Shown one piece after another: positions 23,281 through 33,242 of a DNA stretch of 64,000 nucleotides (position 1 is the stretch's first letter; each line of letters begins with the position of its first letter). Origin of the DNA: Pseudopyrenochaeta lycopersici (lineage: Eukaryota; Ascomycota; Dothideomycetes; Pleosporales; Pseudopyrenochaetaceae); contig NHZP01000096.1 of assembly GCA_003313425.1 (NCBI GenBank), forward strand, positions 31,822 through 95,821, in the 5' to 3' direction. The notes below the pieces were generated by a model that saw only the letters and a program-made list of their open reading frames with translations, had not been told where the DNA came from and searched no databases. A program made the translations under genes and the position numbers.

Positions 23281-26200
23281 TAGTACAGCCAGACTTGCTA
23301 ACAATCAGTCCAGACTGCTTAGACTGATTGATTGACTGCCAAGAATCAGTCCAATCAGTCTAAGTTTGAGGACAGCGCTAAGCAGTCCAGTTACAGTTTA
23401 GAGCTTTAGACTGACTGGACTGATTGGTAAACTGATATAGGGCGTTAGTGTTAAGGACAGAATTGTACTTATGAGGTTAGCGATACAAACCCTGGTTGCA
23501 TTTAGCTAATAAGAGCCTACTAGACTTTTAAGCGAACCCCCGTAAGCTCTAATTGGCTATTACTTGCTTAGGAATTCGCGTCCTTGTTGTCTAATCTTTA
23601 TTAGCGACGCGTCCGTAACTGTTCTTTACTAATATCCCCTGCCATTATGTCCTTACAGGCTAACCAAGCTCTCCGCCGCCTTGTAGAGCGCGATAAACGC
23701 AAAGATCCAAAGCCTACCGCATCTGTTACGCCTATTGCAGACGACGCTAAAGACCCCGACGCGCCTATCGTAGACGAGTTAGCTGAGGACGACGACAACA
23801 ACAATACATATGAGGGGCTTGATTGGAGACGCGTACCTGAGCTTGAACGACGCCAAAAAGAGCACGCTCGCGGCCAACCTAGCTGGATATATCGCCACGG
23901 CTGGGCTGTTTACCACTGCGAACGACAGCGCAACTACTGGCTTTGTCGCTATTGCCACCTCCATCGTCGACCAGGTGGCCTGTTTGACGTATCGACGTCT
24001 ACCTCGTCAGCAGGAGCTCACCTGAAGCAGCTTACGCAAGGTCACAGGATGAACGCTAATGGGCCAATTAAGGGCAACGGTAATCCTAATCAAGGCACAC
24101 TCGTTGCTCAGATGCGTGACGACGGCGTTCAAGTATCGCAGCAGGTAGCAAATGAGCTAGCAGCAAGCTTTACAAAGCGCAGGTTTTGCGACGCGTTAAA
24201 AGATTGGATTGCTGCTGATAATCAGAGCTTACGCGTAATAGAGACACCAACGTTTCGACGATTAATTCAGGCTGCAAACCCATTAGCCGAAGCTGTACTT
24301 TGGCGCAGCCACCAGTCCCTCCGCGACGCTATCATCGCTGAGTACGTTGCCTACCTACCTGCTGTTACAGCTCATATACGTAACGCTCGCTCCCTAATAC
24401 ACGTATCATTTGATAACTGGACGTCAACTGGCGGGAAGCGCGCGCTCACTGGTATCTGTGTACACCATCTGAACGCAGCAGGCGAGCTAGAGGACTATCT
24501 GCTTGGGCTGCCTGAGCTCCACGGCCAGCACAGCGGTGAGAATATAGGGAAAATTGTTGCTGCAACGCTACGAAACTTCGAAGTTGAGGAGCAGTCAGTT
24601 GGCTATTTTGTACTTGACAACGCGTATAACAACGACACTGCAGTCGCTCATCTAGCTGCTGAGTATAGCTTTGACGCTCCTCGTCGGCGACTGCGCTGCT
24701 GTTGCCACATACTTAACCTGGGCGCCCAGGTAGTAATCTGGGGCAAGGACCGCGAGGCGTACGAGAATGAGGGCAATAATCTAGACGTAAGTTAGCATCC
24801 TTCCTACGCTACTGCTAGGTAGCTACCATTGTTTATAGGACGAGGAGAAGTTTATGCAGGAATGGCGTAGGTATGGACCAATTAGAGTACTATTTGACGT
24901 AATTGCGTCTATCTGTACACCTCAATCACGACAACTGCTTGCGCACTTTCAGCGTGAGGAGGCAGAGTTGTTAGGCAAGCCTGCAGTATGCAAGGAACTC
25001 GTTAAGCCTGTTAAGACGCGCTGGAACTCCTACTACGCTGCCTTTGTCCGCGCAGCTGAGCTCCACGGCCCACTTGATAGCTACGTAGAGGTAAAACTTG
25101 ACGAGCACCGCGTTGACGCAGCGTTAGCTAGGCGTTCAAAGAGGGCGCTGCCGCAAGCGATAGAACAACAGCCTCGACTCTTTATACACGAAGGTGGACT
25201 TACAAGCAAAGACTGGGCGACAATAAGTGAGTATATCAGTCTACTTGAGCCCTTCGCTGAGGCAACGCGTTTGCTTGAAGGCCGCGGTCAACACGGCCGC
25301 CACGGCGCAATTTGGGAGGTACTAATTACCTTTGAGTGGCTGCTTGATAAGCTTGAAGCACTAAAAGATCGCCTCAGCGAGGTTGACTATAACGATCCAG
25401 CAGCGCCTGAAGACCACCTTATAGTTAACGTTAACCTTGCTCACGCTAAACTTGCTACGTACTACGCAAAGTTTGACGACGCGCCTGTCTACTACGCTGC
25501 TACTATCCTCCACCCGCACTACAAACACCACCTTGAGGCCCTTTGGCACGTCCCTGACGACTACGATAGCGTTAAATACGGCCCTCACTTCCGCGACGGT
25601 TGGCTGATAAGCAATCATAAGGCCTTCTTAGCGATGTGGAAAGAGCGTAAGGAGGCGGCTACTACGAGCGTCAGCAATAATAACAACGTAGTTGAGCAGC
25701 CAGCTAAGAAGCAGCGCGTTAGCCCACTAGCAGCGTCGCGATCTGCTTTCTTGAAGTTCCAAATGGAAGTAGCTATGAAGAAGGTTGAGGATAGCCTTGG
25801 CGATGAGTACGAACTCTGGAAGCGCGAGCCTACACTACCTGAGGACGACGCGCTGTCACTTAATCCAATTACCTACTGGCGATTACAGACGCAACGATAC
25901 CCTACTCTGTCGCAGTTTGCGATCGACGTCCTCACGATCCCTGCTGCAGCTACTGACTGTGAGCGTACCTTCAGCGAACTTGGTGATATGCTAGGAACAA
26001 GGAGACTACAAATGAAGCCTGAGTTAATTACAGCGTTGCAGTGTTTGAAGAGCTGGAAGCGTGTAGGTATTACACCACCAAGTGGAGCTTGGGATAAGGA
26101 CGAGGTTGTTAAGATCCAGGCGCAAATTAACCAGTTTGGTTGCGGTTAAGTCAATTAGTCTAATCAGTCCAAAAATATACGTTCACTCTTGGCAGTCAAT

Positions 26201-26335
26201 CAGTCTCAATTTGGCCTGTGCAGAAGTCTTGGCAGTCAAATCAGTCCAGTCTGAGGGTATCGCCAAGCAGTCCAGTCCAGTTTTGACTAGCTGGACTGAT
26301 TGGACTGATTGATAGCAACTATAAGTACAGCTATA
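23281..26335 (+). mobile_element. hAT transposon, family 2, with subterminal repeat arrays
   Basis: The element carries an intact transposase. Both ends contain arrays of short repeats built on (a)atcagtcca and its inverse, at about 23300-23430 and 26150-26315. The outermost inverted similarity is ttgctaacaatcagtcc on the left and ttgctatcaatcagtcc on the right when inverted. I could not find a convincing 8-bp target duplication, so the ends are approximate. Confidence 0.75.
23647..26149 (+). CDS. hAT-family transposase, family 2 (intact)
   Basis: Two exons, 23647-24786 and 24839-26149, with a 52-bp phase-0 intron, give 816 residues. Order: acidic N-terminus, a zinc-binding region (YHCERQRNYWLCRYCHLH), the hAT core (VSFDNWTSTGGKRALTGICV, then YFVLDNAYNNDTAVAH), a helical insertion domain, and a C-terminal dimerisation domain (FAIDVLTIPAAATDCERTFS). 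There is no stop or shift. Both hAT transposases in the window are therefore open, unlike the pogo copies. Confidence 0.92.
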
Positions 26336-27000
26336 TAGGTTTTAAGGTTAAGACGCTGAAGACAATGGCCTAAATAAGTATTCATTGCTATACACCCGCT
26401 AGAGTGAAGCTATATGCGTGGCAGTCTTGCTTACAGTTACTCTTGCTATAGCACAAGTGAGGCTGTAGTGTGCTTCGTATGTCTTTTTGTCTAAGCTATG
26501 ACGTCAATTGCTACTGTAGTAGCCCAATTAATATCTTTTTGATTGATTCATTCACAACTAATGCACGGTGTGTGAGAACGCAGAAAACACCTTAAGCCGG
26601 TTGCGGCACCCAAGCAAGACTTTTCGGCTAAGTCTTCCTGATCTGTGTAGCTAATACAAAAAGAGCTTATGATAACTACTTGGCGCAAATTTCGTGTACT
26701 AAGCTCCGCATTATGGATGCACCAAGCTTGCTTGTTTTCGGCCTCAGAAATCCGGATAACTGTGATGCAGAACCTAAATCTGTCTGGAGACATCACCACA
26801 CACGGAAGGCAGAGTGTTACAATGAAACATCAGCCTCGCCGCTTCTGGAAGTATTCTGGAGAGAATTGAAGAGTTGAAATCATTCGAGGCAGTATAAGAG
26901 AAGGGACAGGAAGCGCAGGAGGAATGAAATATCACCAACCACCAAGATCAACACTTCCATCGTTTCTCTAAAACATCACTCCACCCCAGACCCGTCAAGA
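26336..27000. other. no gene recognised
   Basis: Short frames only. The last ~150 bp probably served as promoter of the secreted-protein fragment. Confidence 0.35.
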
Positions 27001-27250
27001 TGCAGTTTACCAATACCGCTCTCTTCGCCTCGTTACCAGCCTTGCAACCTTCACGGCTGCCGCCCCTACCGATATGGTCGACACCAGCATCGATATCGCG
27101 AAGCGCGCCCAAACCAAAGAAACTGTTTACCTTACTAACTGCGGAACACAGTCTGAATTCAGCTACTACAAGAATGGTCACAACTCCGAGGACAAGTCTC
27201 CTCCTGATGACACTTGCGGCTTCCAAACTGGGCCGCAGACGCTTCAGTAG
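27001..27250 (+). pseudogene. small secreted protein, 5' fragment with frameshift
   Basis: ATG at 27001 opens a signal-peptide-like start (MQFTNTALFASL). About 50 nt in, the frame slips by one base. The shifted frame continues ATFTAAAPTDMVDTS and a KR site, then ETVYLTNCGTQSEFSYYKNG before stopping at 27250. The rest of the protein is missing and a PDDEXK_12 fragment follows at once. Confidence 0.55.
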
Positions 27251-27915
27251 CTACCTCCGCTAACGCTGCACCATACTCTAATGTGCCAATTGAACCATCT
27301 CTCCTTCCGATCTCGAAATCCACGTCCCTTCCGTTCAGCAAAAAGGCCGACCTAGCCGTCGCCTTTTCGCGAAAGCACCCAGACATTGGTCCCCTTATCG
27401 ACAAAGTGCGATCCCGTTGGAATGATTTTAGTATGTCACAAATGATGGACGCTTACACGCAGACGGTACCATTGCAATGCGGATTTGAAGTGAAAGAGCG
27501 GGGAGGAGATTCGAATGAAGCAGACATGCAATTGGGGATATGGTCGGCAGCGGGACTGCAGTTGCTCAAGCAGCAACGGTCAGCAGTGACAGGCTCGGGG
27601 GAGATTTTACCCTTTGTGGGTGGGACAATTGTAGGACATGAATGGAGAGTGCATATTGCCTGGAAGGATGAGAGCGGTGGTGTGGTTAGTCATTCCGTTC
27701 CGTATTGTTCCGTATTGCGCTTGTTGCTTGCGTCCCAAATTGCGCTAACTAATGTTATCAGGTCGATGTCTCACAGTGGAGAGACCTCATTGTCAGCACC
27801 GCAAGCCCCCCCGAAATCTTTGTCCTTTTCCGCCTTATCGAAAGGATATGTACCTGGCTGAAGGAAACGTATTGGCCTTGGTTAAGAGATAACATTCTAA
27901 TACCACTGTCATGAA
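27220..27915 (+). pseudogene. PDDEXK_12-type nuclease-like domain, N-terminally truncated
   Basis: Matches the C-terminal domain of a large fungal family with a PD-(D/E)XK nuclease-like fold (PF20516); the function is unknown. Visible: a DAYTQTVPLQCGFEVKERGG segment carrying the E-x-K motif, ADMQLGIW, the LPFVGGTIVGHEWRVHIAW strand pair, and after an intron (about 27686-27759) DVSQWRDL and LKETYWPWLRDNIL. The domain is in frame across the intron to a stop near 27912-27914. The usual N-terminal ~150-200 residues are absent, and the sequence instead merges with a secreted-protein fragment. No ATG precedes the domain in frame. Confidence 0.6.
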
Positions 27916-28076
27916 GGAATGGACGCGTATTTTGTGGGAGGGTGAGATCAATGGTGCTATATTGGTTCTAGCGCGTCTCCAGGAGCGAATTGAACCATCT
28001 CTTGGCGCCTCCGTGGCAATAACCAGCCTAACTTAGACCTTAGTTTATCTACTTCTAAATATTAACGCCTCTCGCG

Positions 28077-28129
28077 CAAGAGTGTGGCCAGAGCGGGTCG
28101 GCCATCCTCCCTGCTATTGGTGGCGATGT
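28077..28129. repeat. 53-bp inverted repeat, left copy
   Basis: Identical over 53 bp to the reverse complement of 36395-36447. It lies just outside the methyltransferase-to-regulator block, and its partner lies just outside the other end. Confidence 0.9.
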
Positions 28130-28321
28130 TACATTTGGACTAAGTAGAACTATCAACTTCTGCGTAGCCTAAAAGGACATTTGCACGCTGACACGCAACA
28201 GCCGCACTATATTCTATTCGAGTACCTTAGTTGTACACCTAGCGCAGCCAAGCTGACTGGAACTTACAAATTGCAGAGTATGATGCTGACTTTGTGGGCG
28301 AATGCTCCCTATGTCTGAGAA

Positions 28322-28340
28322 GTGCCAAAATAAGGGCGCG
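28322..28340. promoter_or_regulatory. candidate shared promoter motif, copy 1
   Basis: gtgccaaaataagggcgcg, about 115 bp upstream of the methyltransferase start. It matches 31924-31942 in 18 of 19 positions. A related gccaaggcgc core occurs inverted just downstream (28340s). The regulatory role is inferred from position and conservation only. Confidence 0.4.
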
Positions 28341-28452
28341 GCGCTAGCGCCTTGGCACAAACATAAAGGGCAACGCCTTACACACATCCATTGTATCAAA
28401 ACCTGAAATCTGAGCAGAATATTTCAACACGCCAAAGTCTCGCGATACGATA

Positions 28453-29437
28453 ATGTCTGGCGAAACTGCAGGGAGGCTTATCGGTCACTTTCAAGATATG
28501 TAAGTATGTCCTGGGGACCTCTGGAGATTTTGGTGCGCTAATTGTGGCGTCAGAACAGAAGAGCAGCATGGCGCAGGCTGGTCCGAACTATGGGATAACG
28601 GCGAAAGCGACCTCTGGGATAGAGGGATTCCTTCTCCGGCATTGACCGATATCGTCGCTGAACGGCGAGATCTTTTGAGTCCTGTGAATGCTAATGGAGG
28701 TCGGAAGAAGGCTTTTGTTCCTGTAAGTTCTAGACTAATTTAATCCTTCGCTATTCAATTGTTCTCTCTTCTCACACAGAGGCTTCTCAAGGGCTGCGGC
28801 AAAGGCTATGATGCAGTTATGTTGGCTCTCCACGGATTCGATGCCTGGGGCCTAGAAATCTCGGAAACGGCTGTTTCGACGGCGGAACGGTATGCCTCTG
28901 AGCAGATGCAGAGCCCTTCGCCCGAGAACTTTGCTAGGGTAGAGGTGGGAAGCAGTATCAAGCCGGGAAGTATCCGGTTCATCGAAGGAGATTTCTTTAA
29001 GCAAGACTGGGAAGTGAAACTGCTAGGCGAAGCCGTGAAATTTGATCTTATCTATGACTATACGGTAAGAGCGCCCTTATTCTACGCTTCTAAACTCAAA
29101 TTGACCATTCCAGTTTCTCTGCGCTTTGCATCCCAATATGAGGTGTCTGTGGGCAAAGCGCATGGCGGAACTGCTAAAACCGGGTGGGTTGCTCATCTGT
29201 CTTGAGTTCCCATTGTGGAAGGATTTGAAATCACTAGGGCCTCCCTGGGGCCTTAAAGGCGTCTATTGGGACCTGTTAGCTCGCGGAGGTGATGGGTTGA
29301 TTGAGGATGGACAGGAAGAAAGGCCACTCCCGGCTATGGAACATGTCCAGTTCGTGTGCGAACTGAATCTTAAGCCCGCAAGGTCTTTTAAGCAAGGGAG
29401 AGGAGAGGACATGCTTAGTTTGTGGCGTAGGCTGTAA
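28453..29437 (+). CDS. thiol/thiopurine S-methyltransferase family protein
   Basis: SAM-dependent methyltransferase of the TPMT family (PF05724), which methylates small thiols or related nucleophiles. Four exons, 28453-28499, 28554-28722, 28780-29064 and 29114-29437, all join in frame to give 274 residues. Motifs: GWSELWDNGESDLWDRG near residue 24 (family N-terminal signature), SAM-binding GCGKGYDAVMLALHGFDAWG near 77-96, the acidic FIEGDFF, FDLIYDYT, and LKPGGLLICLEFP. The usual VPGCG is split by intron 2 and reads VPRLLKGCG, a small insertion at the junction. The neighbouring transsulfuration genes suggest a sulfide or thiol substrate, but that is inference. Confidence 0.88.
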
Positions 29438-29650
29438 CTGTGTCCCGTATTGTAATTAGGTATATTGAAATTAAGTACACTGATGTAAGCGTTGTGAATT
29501 AAGTTATACAGTATTTAGTTCTAGAGTGATCCTTGTACGAAAGCTAGGTTGGCATGCAGTTTGCCGAGAAGAATCTTGTGCGGGGTTTGTCTCGTGGACA
29601 TAAATAACTAGTCCCTTCTTCCAAGCCCAGCAGATTTGGACACGGTAACG

Positions 29651-30401
29651 ATGAAACCATGCTACACCCTCCAGAGCGCACTTCAATCCAGACCCCATGA
29701 GTCTATTCCTAGACACGAGAGGAACAGCCTCCATTCACTCTCCCTGTCTAGTATTCCGGTCGAGATACTCGAGATAATTGCCCAAGTAAGTCCCCTCGCT
29801 TCACTCCATTAACTATTCATCACTCGTCTTACCTTTTAAATCCGTGATCACTAACCCCCTTTAGTATCTTCCTAAGCCTTGCCTTCTTTCTCTTCGCTTA
29901 ACATCGCGTCTCCTCAGTTGCATCTCCACACGCGCCCTATTCCCCATCCTCGTCCAAGAAATACTCTACCAGCACAAAATCTACCTTCACACAGCAATTT
30001 CTTCTCACCATCACACGCTCGTCTCTCAACTCCTCAAAGCTAAGGCACCTCCACACTTCCACGGGATCAACAACTGCACCTCATTGCACACCGCGGCCCG
30101 TGCAAACTGTATTTTCTCCGTCAGGCTCCTTCTCCAATATGGTGCGGATGTTGATGCAGAGGACAAGTTCGCGTGGACATCGCTTCAGCTCGCGGCGAGA
30201 TTTGGGTACGAAGAGATAGTGAGTGAGTTGATTGAGAAGGGCGCAGACGTGAATAAGGGGGGCTTTCATGGGTGGACAGCGTTGTACTACGCAGTGAGGG
30301 AAGGATATAAAAGAGTTGCGGGACTATTGAGAGAAGCGGGGGCAAAGGAGATCATTAGGGAAGAGAAAAAGCGTCAATGGGGTCAGTGGTCTCCATTGTA
30401 G
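29651..30401 (+). CDS. F-box and ankyrin-repeat protein
   Basis: Two exons, 29651-29785 and 29865-30401 (79-bp intron, phase 0), give 223 residues. A short F-box spans the intron: LSLSSIPVEILEIIAQ then YLPKPCLLSLRLTSRLL, residues ~32-65. Three ankyrin units follow, for example SLHTAARANCIFSVRLLLQY and SLQLAARFGYEEIVSELIEK. F-box proteins usually recruit substrates to SCF ubiquitin ligases, with ankyrin repeats as the target-binding part. The protein is short but complete. It lies between the methyltransferase and the gamma-lyase, which may be chance. Confidence 0.8.
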
Positions 30402-30478
30402 TTGGAAGAAACATAGTATTGTGCGAATCTGTACACCTCGCTCATAATCAGGCTCTACTAGTCGCCTATCAAGGCCGC

Positions 30479-31822
30479 TTAGCTCGCTGCCACCTTCTCT
30501 AGAGTCTCTTCCACATCCCTAACCAAATCCTCCACATCCTCGATCCCCACGCTCACCCTAATCATATCATCAAACACGCCCGCATTCTCCCTAACCTCCT
30601 TCCCCATCCCATTATGTGTCATTACAGCAGGGACCTCACACAAGCTTTCAACACCACCTAAGCTCTCTGCGAGCGTGAAATATCTACTTGTCTCACAAAA
30701 CTTCAACGCCGCATTCATTCCCCCTTTGATCCGGAACGAGATAACACCACCATGTAGACCCTTTCGATGCTGTTTAAGCGCGATGTGGTGGTGTGGATGA
30801 GAGGACAAACCAGGATAGTTTACAGAAAGAACGTGCTTAGATGAATCAAGGAAGCGGGATATGGTAAAGGCGGAAGTGGAGCAAGCGGCGCAGCGTAGAT
30901 GGAGGGTTTTTATGCCGCGGTGTGCGAGCCAGCAGTCAAAGGGAGAGGGGACACCACCACCGGCGTTTTGGATGAAGGACAGTTTTTCTTTGAGTTCCCG
31001 GGAGTTGAAAGCTAGTGCACCCATGAGAACGTCCTACTGATTCGTAAGCTATGCCACTACCTGCACATTATAGCGGTTGCTACGGGGAATGAGCTCGAGA
31101 TTTCTTACCGAATGGCCATTGATATATTTGGTCACAGAGTGCAGCACGATGTCTGCACCCCACTTCAACGGGTTCTGGATATACGGCGACAGGAATGTGT
31201 TATCGACAACCACCAAAATGCCTTTTTCATGCGCAACCTTGGTTACGGCTTCGATGTCTACTAGAAAAAGAGTGGGGTTACTAGGAGTCTCTATCCATAG
31301 CAGCGTCGTATTCTCCTGGATGAGACTCGCAGCATCCAGCTCAATGGCATTGGTGTACGTAACGGTGATTCCGAGCGAGGCACCCAGGCGCGTGAAGTAG
31401 CGATGCGTTCCGCCATAGAGACTGGCGATGGAAAGGACGTGAGAGTTTGCGGCGAGGCCCTGGAGAACCGCCGAAGTTGCAGCTAGACCGGACGAGAAGG
31501 TTAGTGCGTACTTTGCATCTTCGAGGATGGCGATTGAGGTTTCGAGACTTTCGCGGTTAGGGTTGGAAGAGCGAGAATAAATGTATGATCCTGTGGGTTT
31601 GCCGGCGTGGAGTTGTTGGAAGGTAGTTGAGAGACAGATCTAGCAGTCATTTTAGCAACATTTCTGTAGGAAAATACTTAGGTAGATGGACGCGTGAAAA
31701 GAGTAAGCATGGTGTAAACATACATTCTCGGCTAGTGCACCGGTCCCTTGGTCGTGGGGAAGACCAGACCGCACAGCTCTGGTGCCAAATCCTTCGACTG
31801 GTACAGCGCTGTTGCTTTCCAT
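30479..31822 (-). CDS. cystathionine gamma-lyase-like PLP enzyme
   Basis: Cys/Met-metabolism PLP enzyme (PF01053). Three exons, 31724-31822, 31109-31639 and 30479-31033, join in phase 0 to give 394 residues, the usual length. Key parts: the start GFGTRAVRSGLPHDQ, SYIYSRSSNPNRESLE (phosphate-binding arm), the active-site VDNTFLSPYIQNPLKWGADI, and SVTKYINGHSDVLMG with the PLP lysine at about residue 204. Best reading is cystathionine gamma-lyase (cystathionine to cysteine); gamma-synthase or homocysteine/methionine lyase cannot be excluded by eye. It is divergent from the beta-synthase across about 250 bp, so a shared promoter is likely. Confidence 0.85.
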
Positions 31823-32070
31823 GATTGCTGTAGCACTAAATGCGACGAAGCTAAGATTATAGCTACGTATTCATAAAAGTGGCGTTGGCGTGCGAACAGT
31901 CATGTCTCGAAGGAGTGTGCAAGGTGCCAAAATAAAGGCGCGCCAAGAGGTTAAGGGCGCATGCCGATGACGACATCTGGAAGCTGCGGAGAGAATCTGA
32001 TCGATTAGGTGCAAACGGCCATCAGAAATATTCATTTATCTTCAAATCATTTTTCCATCCATTCACAATT
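31823..32070. promoter_or_regulatory. bidirectional promoter between lyase and synthase
   Basis: A 248-bp gap between two divergent start codons. It contains gtgccaaaataaaggcgcg at 31924-31942, matching the sequence upstream of the methyltransferase in 18 of 19 positions, followed by an overlapping gcgcgccaag. Confidence 0.55.
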
Positions 32071-33175
32071 ATGGGGTCCGTCAGCCCAACCTGTCCATTA
32101 CTCCGCGACAATGTGTCCGAACATATTGGAGAGACCCCGCTCGTTCGTCTGAGTCGTATTACAAAGACTCTCGGAATCAAGGCTCAGATATGTGCCAAAC
32201 TCGAGTACTTCAATGCCGGCGGCTCAGTCAAGGATCGAATCGCTAAGCGCATGGTTGAGCAGGCGGAACGCGATGGAATTATCAAGCCAGGTGATACGCT
32301 TATTGAGGCTAGCAGTGGGAACACGTGAGTGGAAATGCCAGATGCTATCCACCGGCGATCATTCGCTGATCATCTGTAGTGGTATAGCCATTGCACTGAT
32401 GGCCGCAGTGAAAGGCTATAAATGCATCATTACACTAAGCGAAAAGATGTCAATGGAGAAGGAGCAGGTTCTTCGCATGCTTGGCACAAGGGTTGTACGG
32501 ACGCCTGCTGGAGTGCCCATTGAGTCGCCAGATTCCATCGTTAGCGTTGCAAAATGTCTCCAGGAAGAAATTCCAAACTCGTATGTCCTGGATCAGTATG
32601 GGAATCCCGAGAACCCGGCAGCCCACGAATTCGGCACCGCAGAAGAGATCTTGTATCAGACGTCGAACAAGGTAGACGTAGTCGTCGCTGGAGCAGGTAC
32701 AGGTGGCACCATCACTGGACTATCGCGCGGCTTGAAGAAACACGATCCAAACATCATGCTCGTTGGCGTGGACCCGCTCGGATCCGTATTGGCTGTGCCG
32801 GAGACCCTTAATCAGATTAAGGCCGAGTACAAGGTTGAGGGAATAGGTTATGACTTCGTCCCTGGCGTGCTGGATCAGAATTCGGCAGACCTCTGGATAA
32901 AGACAACAGATAAAGACGCCTTCAACTACGCCCGCCAATTAGTCCGCGAAGAGGGTATGCTCGTTGGTGGGTCTTCTGGCTCCGCTCTGGCCGGTCTCGT
33001 CCAGTTACTCGCTTTGCGTCCAGAACTCAATACGAAGAGTAAGACAATTGTGTTGATATTTCCCGATAGTCTGAGGAATTATCTGACGAAGTTTGCGGAT
33101 GATGAGTGGATGAAGACTCATGGCTTTCTCGAGCCAACGGAGAAAGGTGTGGGAGAGGTGGAGGGCTCCAAGTAG
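32071..33175 (+). CDS. cystathionine beta-synthase-like protein, catalytic domain only
   Basis: Fold-type II PLP enzyme (PF00291). Two exons, 32071-32324 and 32380-33175 (55-bp intron), give 349 residues. The N-terminus has IGETPLVRLSRI; the PLP lysine is in NAGGSVKDRIAKR (residue ~54). Substrate loop EASSGNTGIAIALMAA spans the intron, glycine loop is GAGTGGTITG, and GGSSGSALAGL lies near the end. It lacks the heme N-terminus and the C-terminal regulatory CBS pair of classical eukaryotic synthases, and so resembles bacterial stand-alone forms. It would make cystathionine from homocysteine and serine, or use O-acetylserine like cysteine synthase. The divergent gamma-lyase supports the first. 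Confidence 0.87.
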
Positions 33176-33242
33176 TCGGGGCCACCCAAAACCAACGAAC
33201 AGATAGAGCACTAAGGCAAGGCAAATTTAGATTTGCCTGCAG

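Noticed and set aside
26548..26877. Overlapping frames on both strands before the secreted-protein fragment
   Set aside because: Mutually exclusive short frames without motifs; likely chance.
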